Assembly: GCF_963665245.1 (NCBI RefSeq)
Contig: NZ_OY762267.1
Location: 620,001 to 684,000, forward strand
Reading direction: 5' to 3'
From: an uncultured Paludibaculum sp.
GTDB lineage: Bacteria; Acidobacteriota; Terriglobia; Bryobacterales; Bryobacteraceae
Length of the DNA stretch: 64,000 nt
The notes under the pieces are model-generated. The model saw nothing but the letters and a program-made list of their open reading frames with translations. It was not told the origin of the DNA and did not search any database. Each line of letters starts with the position of its first letter. The stretch's first letter is position 1. This document shows, piece after piece, positions 34,302 to 43,428 of the stretch. The translations under genes were made by a program, and so were the position numbers.

Positions 34302-35546
34302 ATGAAACTGGTGATATTTGCATTCTTAACAGTCTCGCTGGCCGCTCAACCGGCGTACGATCTGCTGATCAAGGGCGGACACGTCGTCGACGCCAAGAAC
34401 AACGTGAACCGTGTCATGGATGTCGCGGTCGCCAATGGACGCATCGCGGCCGTGGCGTCGAACATCGACGCGGCTACGGCCAAGCGGGTCGTACAGGCAT
34501 CGGGCCTGTATGTGACTCCAGGGCTCATCGACATGCACGCCCACGTGTACGCGGGCACCGGCTTGAAGGCACTCACCGGCGATCTGAGCGTCTACCCGGA
34601 CCCAATCGCATTCCGCAGCGGCGTGACGACGATGGTCGACGCGGGCACCTCGGGGTGGCGGAACTTCCCGGATTTCCGGGAACGGGTCATCGATCGGGCA
34701 AAGACCCGGGTGCTGGCCTTTCTAAATATTGGAGCCGTGGGCATGGCGCCGAAGGGCGAGAACAGTCCCTCGGACATGGATCCCGATGAGGCGATCCGGA
34801 TGACCGAGGCGAACAAGGAAATCATCGTCGGCTTCAAAGTCGCGCATTTCGCGCATGGCGGCTGGTTGGACATCGACAATGCGGAGAAGGCGGGCAAGGC
34901 GACGAAGCGGCCGGTGATGGTCGACTTCGGCAGCACGGATGCGGACCGCAACATCAGCACGCTGCTGCTGGATAAGCTGCGGCCCGGCGACATCTATACG
35001 CACTGCTACTCCGGCCGGCGTCTGGAAGTGCTGCCGGGCGGCAAATGGAATCCGGTGATGCAGGAAGGGCGGAAGCGCGGCATCATCTTCGATGTCGGCC
35101 ATGGCGGCGGCAGCTTCTATTGGCCGGTGGTCCTGCCGGCGATCCAGCAGAAGTTCCTGCCGGACACGATCTCCACCGATCTGCACATGGGCAGCATCAA
35201 TAGCGGTATGAAGGACATGCTCAACGTGATGTCGAAGATGCTGGTGTTGGGCATGACCGTGGATGACGTAATCAAGAGGTCCACATGGAATCCGGCGCAG
35301 GAGATCCAGCGGCCCGAGCTCGGCAATCTGGATGTGGGCGCGGAAGCGGACATCACGGTACTCCGCGTGGAGAAGGGGCAGTTCGGCTTCCTCGATAGTG
35401 CCGGTGCCCGGTATCCCGGCACGCAGCGGTTCGTGGCCGAACTGACCGTGCGCAAGGGCGTAGTGATGTGGGACCTGAACGGCATCGCGGCTCCGGATTG
35501 GAAGTCGCATGACTACGGAAAGACATTGAAGGTCTTTGCGAAATGA
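34302..35546 (+). CDS. Secreted amidohydrolase/deacetylase-family metallohydrolase
   Basis: The 414-residue product has a short signal sequence (MKLVIFAFLTVSLAAQ) and an amidohydrolase TIM barrel. The metal-binding HxH is in GLIDMHAHVYAG, the probable carboxylated lysine is in IIVGFKVAHF, and further ligands are in YTHCYSG, DVGHGGG and STDLH. The family includes dihydroorotase-like and N-acyl-amino-acid deacetylase-like enzymes; the substrate cannot be told. AGGTGG precedes the ATG at 34302. The gene overlaps the next by four bases (ATGA), so it opens a three-gene operon. Confidence 0.88.
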   Translation: MKLVIFAFLTVSLAAQPAYDLLIKGGHVVDAKNNVNRVMDVAVANGRIAAVASNIDAATAKRVVQASGLYVTPGLIDMHAHVYAGTGLKALTGDLSVYPDPIAFRSGVTTMVDAGTSGWRNFPDFRERVIDRAKTRVLAFLNIGAVGMAPKGENSPSDMDPDEAIRMTEANKEIIVGFKVAHFAHGGWLDIDNAEKAGKATKRPVMVDFGSTDADRNISTLLLDKLRPGDIYTHCYSGRRLEVLPGGKWNPVMQEGRKRGIIFDVGHGGGSFYWPVVLPAIQQKFLPDTISTDLHMGSINSGMKDMLNVMSKMLVLGMTVDDVIKRSTWNPAQEIQRPELGNLDVGAEADITVLRVEKGQFGFLDSAGARYPGTQRFVAELTVRKGVVMWDLNGIAAPDWKSHDYGKTLKVFAK

Positions 35547-37012
35547 ATCTGAGCGGACTGCTTGCCGTGCTGTTCTGTGGCGCGACAATCGCCGCACCGT
35601 TGCCGGTGGATCCGCAACAAGGGCTGATTGCCTACTGGCCCGATGCGAGTGAAAAGGTGGTGGGGCTCCTCAAGGAGCTGGGCGTCAAGACTCTGATCAC
35701 GACGACACCGGTGACGGGCATGGCCTCACTGTTCGATGCGACAGCCGCCGATTCCATTGAGGGATTAACGGCGGCGGTGGACCAGGCCAGAAAAGCCGGT
35801 TTTCTGGGAGCGGCCGTCTCAGCCGTGGGTGAGGCAGCCGCGTTCCAGGCGTTCCTGAAAGGCCAAAGTGGGTTCGTAGCCATCGTTTACCTCAAGCCGG
35901 AGCAGATCGGGTGGGACGTGGCTCCGGCCCTGGCGGTGCTGCGGAGCGGGACTTGGCCAGGCATCGCTCCGCGGGACACATCGGCGGCGGGGGCGACGGA
36001 AGCCGTCTGGCTGAACGCCAACGCCTCGCTGGTTGCGCATCTCCGCGCGCTGTACCCGAACCGGCCGGCGGTACTGGGCTACCGGCCGGACAAGGACGCC
36101 GGCGTGCCCGAGACGCGGAGCCTGCCGCCGCGCGCGATGGAGGTGGTGTTGGCGGACGCGTTCGCGGCCGGTGGATACGCCGTGCTGTCATTCCCGGAGA
36201 ACTTCCGGCGCGGGCTGCTGGCCGGAGAGACGCGGATGACGTCGTCGTGGAGGGACTTGGTCCAACTGGCGTCGTTTCAGGCCTCGCATCGGGAAGTGGT
36301 TCAGAAGGAAGGCTATGCGCGGACGCTGGTGATCGCGGGCGACCTGGAGCAGTCCGGGGAGATTCTCAATCTCGCCTACCGGCGCAATCTGTGTCCGCGC
36401 GTGGCGGCGGCGAGCCGTGTTCCGGCATTGAGCACGGCGACGACCGACGTGGTGGTGGCAGCCAATGTGCCGCTCGCCAATCCGGTGATCGCGAACCTGA
36501 AGGCGTTTGCCAGCGCGGGCGGCACGGTGATGGCGGCTCCGGCGGAGGATGACAAGACCCCCTGGTGGACCTCTTCGGGGAAGAAGGTGGAGCCGGAAGA
36601 GGAGTGGGACAAGTACGCGGTGGGGCGCGGCGTCGTCTATGGCTATCGCGGACCGGTGCTGGATCCAGGCACCTTTGCGCTGGACTTGAAGGACGCCTAT
36701 GCCGAGAAGAGCGGGGGCGCCGGCGGACCGAAGAACCTGGACGTGCGGCTGTGGGCGGCCGACACCATTCAAGCAGTGATGCACCGAATCGGGCCGGGCC
36801 GGCTGGCCGTGGTGCTGACTTCCTATGGCAATCCGCCGAATCACGACTTCCTGTTGAGCGTCCGCGGACGGTACCGCAGCGCCTGGCTGGAGGACCCGTC
36901 GCAGACGGGCAAACAACCCTTGACGCTCATGCCAAGGGATGGGCGAATGGAAATCAACTTGAAACGCGCGGGGCGAACCGCCATTATCTACCTAGAGGAG
37001 CTTGGGCGATGA
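35543..37012 (+). CDS. Secreted protein of unknown function
   Basis: The 489-residue product has a signal peptide (MNLSGLLAVLFCGATIAAPL). The N-terminal half looks like a TIM-barrel or glycosidase-like fold (QGLIAYWPDASEKVVGLLKE; a conserved-looking acidic pair in GYRPDKDAG). A middle segment, NPVIANLKAFASAGGTVMAA, resembles the class I amidotransferase-like domain seen in some glycosidases, and the C-terminal part is beta-rich. I do not recognise the family. It overlaps both neighbours by four bases, so it works with the amidohydrolase and the DUF362 protein. Confidence 0.75.
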   Translation: MNLSGLLAVLFCGATIAAPLPVDPQQGLIAYWPDASEKVVGLLKELGVKTLITTTPVTGMASLFDATAADSIEGLTAAVDQARKAGFLGAAVSAVGEAAAFQAFLKGQSGFVAIVYLKPEQIGWDVAPALAVLRSGTWPGIAPRDTSAAGATEAVWLNANASLVAHLRALYPNRPAVLGYRPDKDAGVPETRSLPPRAMEVVLADAFAAGGYAVLSFPENFRRGLLAGETRMTSSWRDLVQLASFQASHREVVQKEGYARTLVIAGDLEQSGEILNLAYRRNLCPRVAAASRVPALSTATTDVVVAANVPLANPVIANLKAFASAGGTVMAAPAEDDKTPWWTSSGKKVEPEEEWDKYAVGRGVVYGYRGPVLDPGTFALDLKDAYAEKSGGAGGPKNLDVRLWAADTIQAVMHRIGPGRLAVVLTSYGNPPNHDFLLSVRGRYRSAWLEDPSQTGKQPLTLMPRDGRMEINLKRAGRTAIIYLEELGR

Positions 37013-38253
37013 TCACTTCCCGACGGGAGTTTCTAGCCTCCGCAGCCGCTGGGACGTTGCTGCGCCAGGCGCCGTTTTTCGGCCTGCATCCCTTTATTGA
37101 GGCGAACCCGAAGGCTGTGTTCATCCGGCGGACGAAGGTGCCGCAAAAGATGGACTCGGCGCGCAAGCTGCAGGAAGGGCTGGAACTGGCTCGTGAGATC
37201 TTCGTGCCGAAACCGCAGGGCGGCATTCCCACTACCCACAAGATTCTCTTGAAGCCCAACATTACGAGCGTCCGCAGCCGGCGGCCTGAGGTGGACAACT
37301 GGGGTACCGGCACGGATCCGGACTTCTACGAGGGGCTGATCCTCGGCCTGAAAGAGCTGGGTCTGAAGCGCTTTCATTTCGCGGAGGCGAATCTCTATTA
37401 CGCCTGGCACTACCGCGGCTTCATGGACATTCACCAGCGGCACGGGGTGAAGATGAACGAGCCGGAGCAGCGGTTCGACACGCGGCGGCGCAACCCGGAA
37501 GTGGTGTGGAGCACGGTGCCGGACGCGGTGGTCTACAAGCGGATTCCGCACTTCGCCCCCACGAATGAGAGCGACACGTGGCTGCTGAATATCGCCAAGT
37601 GGAAGGGGCACAGCATGTGCCTCACGCAGTCCGTGAAGAATGAGCAGGGGTTGGTGGCGTTCCCCTACGTGCGGTTCTGTCCGGGGTGGTCGATGGTGAC
37701 CGGCTGTCCGGACCATATGAAGGAGAACATCGCGCAGAACGTGGAGAAGCGAGTCGAGACGTTCTTCGAGAATCACAGGCGTATCGGCTACGAGCGGTAC
37801 AACGTGCCTCCGGAACAGAAGGTGTCGCCGATCGCGCAGGAGATCTGGGCCCACAAGACGTGCGACAACCAGAGCGTGCTGAAGACCGGGCTGGCGATGA
37901 TCGAAGGTATCTATGGGCGGGATGGCGATGGCTTCGATATCGGCAACGACTACCTGACCAACCTGGTGATGTTCGGCACAGACAAGTTCCGGCTGGATCT
38001 GATCGGTCTCTGGTTGGGCGGCCACGAGCCGGGCAATATCAACCTGTACCGGATTGCCAAGGAGCGCGGGCTGTCGGACACGTTCAATCCGTGGGACGTG
38101 CCGGTGTACGAATGGGTGAATGGCCGGGCGGAGCCGCGGAAGTTGAGCGACTTCCAGCGGACTCCGCTGAAGAGCCCCTACCTGGTCAAACAGGGTGAGC
38201 CGATGTTGCACCTGACGGCCGAGCGGTTCGACTACGACAAGTACAAGGCTTAG
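37009..38253 (+). CDS. DUF362-family protein with Tat-type leader
   Basis: The 414-residue product starts with a twin-arginine-like leader (MITSRREFLASAAAGTLL) and contains DUF362 motifs: THKILLKPNITSVRSRRPEV, then NIAKWKGHSMCLTQSVKNEQ and GLAMIEGIYGRDGDGF. DUF362 is often linked to iron-sulfur proteins, but no CxxCxxC cluster motif is present here, so this is the cluster-free secreted form. Its biochemical role is unknown. It is the last gene of the coupled operon and is followed by two strong hairpins. Confidence 0.85.
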   Translation: MITSRREFLASAAAGTLLRQAPFFGLHPFIEANPKAVFIRRTKVPQKMDSARKLQEGLELAREIFVPKPQGGIPTTHKILLKPNITSVRSRRPEVDNWGTGTDPDFYEGLILGLKELGLKRFHFAEANLYYAWHYRGFMDIHQRHGVKMNEPEQRFDTRRRNPEVVWSTVPDAVVYKRIPHFAPTNESDTWLLNIAKWKGHSMCLTQSVKNEQGLVAFPYVRFCPGWSMVTGCPDHMKENIAQNVEKRVETFFENHRRIGYERYNVPPEQKVSPIAQEIWAHKTCDNQSVLKTGLAMIEGIYGRDGDGFDIGNDYLTNLVMFGTDKFRLDLIGLWLGGHEPGNINLYRIAKERGLSDTFNPWDVPVYEWVNGRAEPRKLSDFQRTPLKSPYLVKQGEPMLHLTAERFDYDKYKA

Positions 38254-38258
38254 GGGCT

Positions 38259-38296
38259 GCTGGGCCAGGGGGCCCAGCGCGGACGAGGGCGTCCGC
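38259..38296. terminator. Tandem hairpins between convergent genes
   Basis: Two perfect GC-rich stem-loops sit back to back: GCTGGGCC/GGCCCAGC (38259-38278, 4-base loop) and GCGGACG/CGTCCGC (38279-38296, 4-base loop). They lie between the convergent DUF362 and TIM-barrel genes and so could terminate transcription from both sides. No T-run follows, so a dispersed palindromic repeat is an alternative. Confidence 0.55.
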
Positions 38297-38343
38297 CTTA
38301 CCAGCGTGGTGAAGCGCACCGGCGAACTGGCCTTGTGAGTCTC

Positions 38344-39177
38344 CTAGACCTTCAGGCTTTGCAGGAACGGGTAGCTCTCCTGCATGGCGTCGAAGTCGAC
38401 CTCGACAAAGTAGTTCTTCACTCCGCTCTTGTGGGCCGCGGCGAAGAGTTGCTTCCAGTCGACTACGCCCTTGCCGACGGCGACACTCTTCTTGGTCGCG
38501 CTGTCCCAATCGGCTAGATGAAGCGAGAGGATGCGGCCGGGGTACTTTTGCATGTAGGTGGCCGCTTGGAAGCCGAGGCTGACGACAGCGACCTGGAACT
38601 GCATCTTGACGAGCTTGGGGTCGAGGCGGCGCATGAGTTCGTCGTAGATGAGGACTCCTTCGAGCTCCTTGAACTCCCCGTTGTGATTGTGGAAGCCGCA
38701 CTGGATGCCGGCCTTCTGCATCTTCGCGGCGGTGGTATTGAGGCCGTCGGCCGCCTTCTTCCAGTCGTCGAGCGTGGCCGTCTGGGGCAGGCCGAAGCTG
38801 GAGAGGATCATCTGTTTGAGGCCGAGTTCCTTGGCGAAGGCGATGCGTTCGTCGAGGTTCTCCTTGAGCTCCTTGGCCCCATAGTGGCAGCTTTCGCAGC
38901 GTAATCCGGCGTCGGTGATGATCTTCTTCATCTCGGAGGCGGGCATGGAGACGAGTCCGCCGAAGCCCGAACTGACGTAGCCGGGTGGCGAGCACATTTC
39001 CGTGGTCTTGTAACCGATTTCGGCCATCTGACGGAGGGTACCGGGGAAGTCCTTGGCCAGGGCCTGGCGGAGAGGATAGACCTGGAAGCCGGCCGGCATA
39101 CCGGCTGGTTCGGCCTGGAGGGCGGCGGCTCCGGCCGCCAGGGCTCCGAGGCATTGACGTCTGGAAAGGGTTTGCAT
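38344..39177 (-). CDS. Secreted sugar phosphate isomerase/epimerase-like TIM barrel
   Basis: The 277-residue product has a leader (MQTLSRRQCLGALAAGAAAL) and an AP-endonuclease-2/xylose-isomerase-like barrel. Motifs are AEIGYKTTEMCSP, CGFHNHNGEF with a probable metal-binding histidine, RILSLHLADWD and a C-terminal NYFVEVDF. Such exported barrels are abundant in Solibacteres and Planctomycetes and usually act on sugars with a partner Gfo/Idh oxidoreductase, as here: the oxidoreductase gene lies 11 bases upstream on the same strand. The exact substrate is unknown. Confidence 0.9.
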   Translation of the reverse strand: MQTLSRRQCLGALAAGAAALQAEPAGMPAGFQVYPLRQALAKDFPGTLRQMAEIGYKTTEMCSPPGYVSSGFGGLVSMPASEMKKIITDAGLRCESCHYGAKELKENLDERIAFAKELGLKQMILSSFGLPQTATLDDWKKAADGLNTTAAKMQKAGIQCGFHNHNGEFKELEGVLIYDELMRRLDPKLVKMQFQVAVVSLGFQAATYMQKYPGRILSLHLADWDSATKKSVAVGKGVVDWKQLFAAAHKSGVKNYFVEVDFDAMQESYPFLQSLKV

Positions 39178-39188
39178 AGCGGTTCTCC

Positions 39189-40697
39189 TTAGAGCTCCCA
39201 GCCCTTGCGGTATTCGCGGTAAAGGAAGCGGTTGGCTTCAGGCAGGTTGGTGATCTTCATATTCTCGCTGTCGAGCAGGACCTTGCGGCCGGCTCGCAGG
39301 GAGACGGTTCCGAGGGTGACGGCGTCGGAGATACCGGCGGCGTTGAGAAAGTTGCCGGGCGAGGGCGGGCCGCCCAGGAAGGATGGCAGCCAAACGTTGA
39401 CGCGCTCGGCTTGGCCGCCGTCGCGACGGGGCGGAGCTTCTCCCGGAAAGAGCGGCTCGATCTTGCCCTTGGCGGCAACCTGCGGCATCTGGCCGTTGAA
39501 CCCCGCGAAGATCTTGCCCTGGTCACCGACGAAGAGGATGCCCTCGATGGGCCACTCGATGTTGGCGGCCTCGAGTTCGGCGGGCAGGCGGGGCTTGATG
39601 CCGCCGTCGTACCAGAAGAGCTCCGGCGCGGGTGAGCCGCCGCGGGACGGGAAAGTGAAGTGGATAGTGCAGGCCGTGGGGAAAGCGAAGTCGTTTTTGT
39701 TCCGCTTGCTGACCTGCTCCTCAATGATATTGGTGTGGGTGGCCCAGGCGTCCGCACTGACGGGTGAGGGGAGATTCAACTCAGTGAAGACGGGCCAGAG
39801 GCTGTAGATACCCATGTCGGCCATGGAGCCTCCGCCGAAGTCGTACCAGCCTCGAAAGACGGCGTTGGTGTAGTTGGGGTGGTAGGGGCGCTCGAGCGCG
39901 GGACCGAGCCAGAGGTCCCAATCGAAGCCGGGCGGCGGAGCGGGCGAGTCCTTGGGGATCTCGGTGTATTGCGGCCAGACGGGGCGATTGGACCAGTTGT
40001 GGATCTCGCGGAGGGTTCCGATGGCGCCTTCGTTGATGCGCGCGCAGATGCGGCGGTTGCCGTCGCCGGCTCCGTAGGGCAGGAAATGGGTGGCGCAGCC
40101 GGTCTTGCGGGCGGTCTCGATGACGAGCCGGGCCTCGTACATGCGGTTGGCCAGGGGCTTGTGGACGACGACGTGTTTACCGCGCTTCATGGCGGCGATG
40201 GAGACCGTGGCGTGCAGGTGATCGGGCGTCATGATCTTGACGGCATCGATGTCGCGCTCCTTGTCGAGGAGTTCGCGGAAGTCCGCATACGCGGTGACGG
40301 AACGGAACTGGTCAGTGGCGCGCTGCTTGGCGTAGTAGGCGTCGATGACCTCTTTGCCGATGTCGCGGCCGCCGGGGCAGCCGGTCTCGCCGGCCTGCCA
40401 GTCGGGCTGATCGAGAATGCGACGGATGGTGTTGCGGATGGAGCCCTTACCCCATTCGACGTAGTTGTTGGAGGCGCGGTTGGGGTCGCAGACGGCGACG
40501 ATCTGGATCTTCGGGTTGGCCAGAAGGCCGCCGAGTTCGGTGAAGCTCTGAGTGCCCATCCCGATGTGGGCGAGGGTGAGTTTATCGCTGGGGGCAACAT
40601 AGCCGGTACCGCCGAGGACGGCACGCGGCACGATGGTGAAGGCGCTGGTGGCGGCAGCGGAACCGACGAAGGAGCGTCGGTCGAGGTTGGATGACAT
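39189..40697 (-). CDS. Gfo/Idh/MocA-family oxidoreductase, exported
   Basis: The 502-residue product begins with a twin-arginine leader (SSNLDRRSFVGSAAATSAF). It is followed by a Rossmann domain (KLTLAHIGMGTQSFTELGGL and IVAVCDPN) and the characteristic DAVKIMTPDHLHATVSIAAM with GKHVVVHKPLANRM, which supplies the catalytic lysine. The C-terminal domain has GSMADMGIYSLWPVF. These enzymes oxidise or reduce sugars with bound NAD(P). The ATG at 40697 has GGAGGA just upstream. It probably forms an operon with the downstream TIM-barrel gene. Confidence 0.92.
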   Translation of the reverse strand: MSSNLDRRSFVGSAAATSAFTIVPRAVLGGTGYVAPSDKLTLAHIGMGTQSFTELGGLLANPKIQIVAVCDPNRASNNYVEWGKGSIRNTIRRILDQPDWQAGETGCPGGRDIGKEVIDAYYAKQRATDQFRSVTAYADFRELLDKERDIDAVKIMTPDHLHATVSIAAMKRGKHVVVHKPLANRMYEARLVIETARKTGCATHFLPYGAGDGNRRICARINEGAIGTLREIHNWSNRPVWPQYTEIPKDSPAPPPGFDWDLWLGPALERPYHPNYTNAVFRGWYDFGGGSMADMGIYSLWPVFTELNLPSPVSADAWATHTNIIEEQVSKRNKNDFAFPTACTIHFTFPSRGGSPAPELFWYDGGIKPRLPAELEAANIEWPIEGILFVGDQGKIFAGFNGQMPQVAAKGKIEPLFPGEAPPRRDGGQAERVNVWLPSFLGGPPSPGNFLNAAGISDAVTLGTVSLRAGRKVLLDSENMKITNLPEANRFLYREYRKGWEL

Positions 40698-41351
40698 GGG
40701 TCCTCCTGGAATGACCGGTGAGCGGGCAGCCGATAGTTTGATTCCGGGGGCGAGTATATAACAGGTTGGGGCGGAAGAAACGGGGTTGGTGGCTTTGTTC
40801 ACTCCCTGCGGTGGGATTTGGGATCCCGTTTGGCTTTGATCGTGGCTTTTCGTTCGTGGACTTGAAGGCGGGTCTGAACTTGGCTCTGGTGGCTTTGATC
40901 CCTCAATATGGAGGGTTTTGGCACTTGATCCGGCCGGCCGAGCCGTTGGCGGGTTCCGTTTGGGTTCGGAGTTGGGTTCTGGATTTGGCCTCTTTTTGTT
41001 GATTACAAACGACCCTTGGGTTTGTTCTGTAATTTTCGAGTTGGCTGGTCTCTATGGGGTTCAGACCCAGAAACGGGACAGGCGCCCGATGGACTTCCCG
41101 TGTCGTCCGGGCGCCCTGATGTGGAGCGCGAGCGTTTCGAATGTCAAGGAACCAGGACCGGTGCGACGGCAGTGCCGCCGAACAGGTCGGTCGCGGGTGT
41201 ACGCACTCCCGCGACGTGAAGAGTGTGACAGGCGGGACCTAGTGTTTTCGGGCCAGCAGAATGCAACTGGCTGACAATGAACGAAATATTTCTCTCATTC
41301 GATTGTTGACGCCGTTTGTTCGCCCAGCGGTTCGGGACAGGGACGGCGCAG
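40698..41351. other. Intergenic region with one strong inverted repeat
   Basis: No gene is supported in these 650 bases. From 40760 to 41000 the plus strand is unusually T/G-rich with repeated GGTGGCTTTG-type units at about 40789, 40832 and 40889, unlike the surrounding coding DNA. At 41081-41115 a perfect 8-base inverted repeat, GGCGCCCG with CGGGCGCC, encloses a 19-base loop and could end transcription of the minus-strand metallophosphoesterase gene. Confidence 0.45.
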
Positions 41352-42416
41352 CTAATCCTTGATCTGGTCGTGGATATAGGCATCCGAGAGGGACTCCCAG
41401 TTCTTGGAGCCATCCTTGAAGCGCATCCACGTCCTGTGGCGAGCGGGGGCGCCATCCGTGATCTCAAAGACCCGGCCGCCGCGAACGTGGAGGTTCGACG
41501 GGTCGTCCGGCTGCACGTGCGGATACGTGTAGTGGCCGAGGGAGCCATCGTAGCCGAGTTCGATGCCCCGCCAACGGCCGACGTAGTTGTTGACATGGTC
41601 GTGACCGCAATAGACACCGCGGACATCGCCGCGGTCGAGCAGCGCCGCGAAGAGCCCGCTGTTCACTGGCGAGGGCGACTCGTGTTCCTGCCGTGTACCG
41701 ATGATCTTGGCGTGGTTCACCATTTCGTTGAACTCGCAGAGGGGAATGTGAAAGAACATGAGGCCCGGGACCTTGGCTCCGTGCTGCTTCTCGAGTTCGG
41801 AGGATGTCTGGTAGTACCAGAGAACCTGATCGGTGTGGATCCAGTCGTAGGAGCGATTCTTCCCATCCTGGAAGTAGTCCTGGGAATCGAGTAGCCAGAC
41901 GGAGTAGACGGGTTTGGTCCCGGCGGCATTCCAGACAACGAGGTTTTTGTTGCCGGCTCCGTGGAGTCCGCGAGCGTAGCCGCCGTTGAGGTTGTGGGGA
42001 TAGGCGGAGTAGATGGCGAGAACGGCCTCCTTGCCGATCTGGGTTTTGGGGCAGTGCTCCTGGTCGTGGTTGCCGAAGGTGATGGCCCAGGGGACCTGCT
42101 TTTTCTCCATCGCAGCAGCGACGTGGCCGATGGAGGTGCGGAGCTCGGATTCCGATTGGCTGTCCTTGCCGGAGAGGCAGTCGCCGTTGACGACCACCAG
42201 ATTGGGTTTTTCGGTGTCGATGAGGCGTTCCGCGAGCGCGATGCCATGGACATCAATGCGCGGGGTGTAGTGGAGGTCGGAGATGGCGAGGATGCGGAAG
42301 GTGCCATCGGGACTGCAGCGGAGAGCGGGGCGGCCAGGGGCAGATTCCGTCGGGGCTGCGGAGGAAGGGACGGCGGGCGCGGCGAGAGTGGCGGCGACGA
42401 AGGATCTTCTGTTCAT
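41352..42416 (-). CDS. Secreted calcineurin-like metallophosphoesterase
   Basis: The 354-residue product has a leader (MNRRSFVAATLAAPAVPSSA) and the full set of metallophosphoesterase motifs: RILAISDLHY (DxH), NLVVVNGDCLSG (GD), WAITFGNHDQE (GNHD), FFHIPLCEF (H) and VYCGHDHVNN (GHxH). These bind a dinuclear metal centre. The layout resembles purple-acid-phosphatase-like or Dcr2-like extracytoplasmic phosphatases. The ATG at 42416 gives the leader; a longer frame to 42470 is unlikely. Confidence 0.92.
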   Translation of the reverse strand: MNRRSFVAATLAAPAVPSSAAPTESAPGRPALRCSPDGTFRILAISDLHYTPRIDVHGIALAERLIDTEKPNLVVVNGDCLSGKDSQSESELRTSIGHVAAAMEKKQVPWAITFGNHDQEHCPKTQIGKEAVLAIYSAYPHNLNGGYARGLHGAGNKNLVVWNAAGTKPVYSVWLLDSQDYFQDGKNRSYDWIHTDQVLWYYQTSSELEKQHGAKVPGLMFFHIPLCEFNEMVNHAKIIGTRQEHESPSPVNSGLFAALLDRGDVRGVYCGHDHVNNYVGRWRGIELGYDGSLGHYTYPHVQPDDPSNLHVRGGRVFEITDGAPARHRTWMRFKDGSKNWESLSDAYIHDQIKD

Positions 42417-43105
42417 TGATGATTTCCGGGCGGTGATGTAGTGCGATGGCCAAGCGGTGATGGGTTGCAAGGCGGCGTTCTCATTCTAACGGAGAGGGGT
42501 GGGGGAGGGGTTACAAAGCGGCGTCAGTAAGCGAGGAGCCTGCTCTCGTTCGCTACCGAGCCGAAGTTCGGAGGTGGTGCCAGTTGCAGGGTGGAGTGTG
42601 CGTCCCAAATCATCACAGGCGGGGGTCCCACTCGCGGTCCCCACGCTCCTGTTTGTTCACAGTCACACGATAAGCCACACCCAATTTCGGATGCTGGCTT
42701 ACTTACGCCTGGTAGCTGCCTAACTCGCAGGAAGAGCGCATATCCAGGGAGCATACAGCGACCGTATGGCCGCATGCACGCGCGGAGGATAAGGCCGAGA
42801 GGACATTTTGCACCAGAACAGGCCGTCCGCGAACGCTGGGGCGAAATCGGCCGATTGATTCTGGGAACGGTGGTGATTGCTGGACTGCTCACGGACAGTC
42901 TGTCGAGATCTTCGAGATCTCGGAAGATCCCGGCAGCACACCGAATCCACCTGAACAGGAGATCGAGAGAGGTGGGAATCGCGGATTGGACTTCGAGACG
43001 GACAGGCTGGAAGGGATCGGCCTTCCGACCTGTCCGTCAACTCAGGTAACCCTGTAAGGCGCAGGGCGCTTCCACATCAGTCTTCAGCGCCTTGAGGCGA
43101 TCCGA
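42417..43105. other. Intergenic region, no supported gene
   Basis: These 690 bases contain no frame with both a start and a family match. A plus-strand frame without a start codon runs to a stop at 43055-43057 and reads PGSTPNPPEQEIERGG near its middle, so it could be the tail of a lost gene. A nested palindrome occurs at 42907-42929 (GATCTTC-GAGATCTCG-GAAGATC). Confidence 0.4.
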
Positions 43106-43384
43106 CTAAGGTGTGCACGTCGCGTAGCAGCTCAGATACTGCTCGTTGCAGAAGTTCTGCATCGATTCCCCAGTATCAAAACAGGCCAGGTAGCAGGCGG
43201 ATGTGGGGTTATTGGCGGAGCAGTAGTTGGTGCAGTTGTTCATGTACTGGTTCAAGACATTGCTGCACGCAGACATATTTGTGTCGCACACTGTGCAGGA
43301 TACGGACGCCCAGGCGGGGATAGCGTACAGAATTGTCGCCATGACCGCTAATAGCAGGACATTTCTCTTCAAGAGTTTGGACAT
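43106..43384 (-). CDS. Small secreted cysteine-rich protein (10 Cys)
   Basis: The 92-residue product has a signal peptide (MSKLLKRNVLLLAVMATILY ending near AIPAWA) and a mature part of about 66 residues with ten cysteines, arranged CxxC, C, CxxxC, CxxxC, C, C, CxxxC. I know no family for it. The pattern implies a disulfide-stabilised exported peptide. It lies 44 bases downstream of a membrane-anchored thioredoxin-like gene on the same strand, which could form or rearrange its disulfides. GAAAGG lies before the ATG at 43384. Confidence 0.75.
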   Translation of the reverse strand: MSKLLKRNVLLLAVMATILYAIPAWASVSCTVCDTNMSACSNVLNQYMNNCTNYCSANNPTSACYLACFDTGESMQNFCNEQYLSCYATCTP

Positions 43385-43428
43385 ACTTGTACCTTTCTTT
43401 CTGTTAGAACCGACCGGCCGAGGGGTAT

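Noticed and set aside
42907..42929. Nested GATC palindrome as a possible attachment or origin site
   Set aside because: Only 23 bases long, no flanking repeats, no integrase or replication gene nearby.
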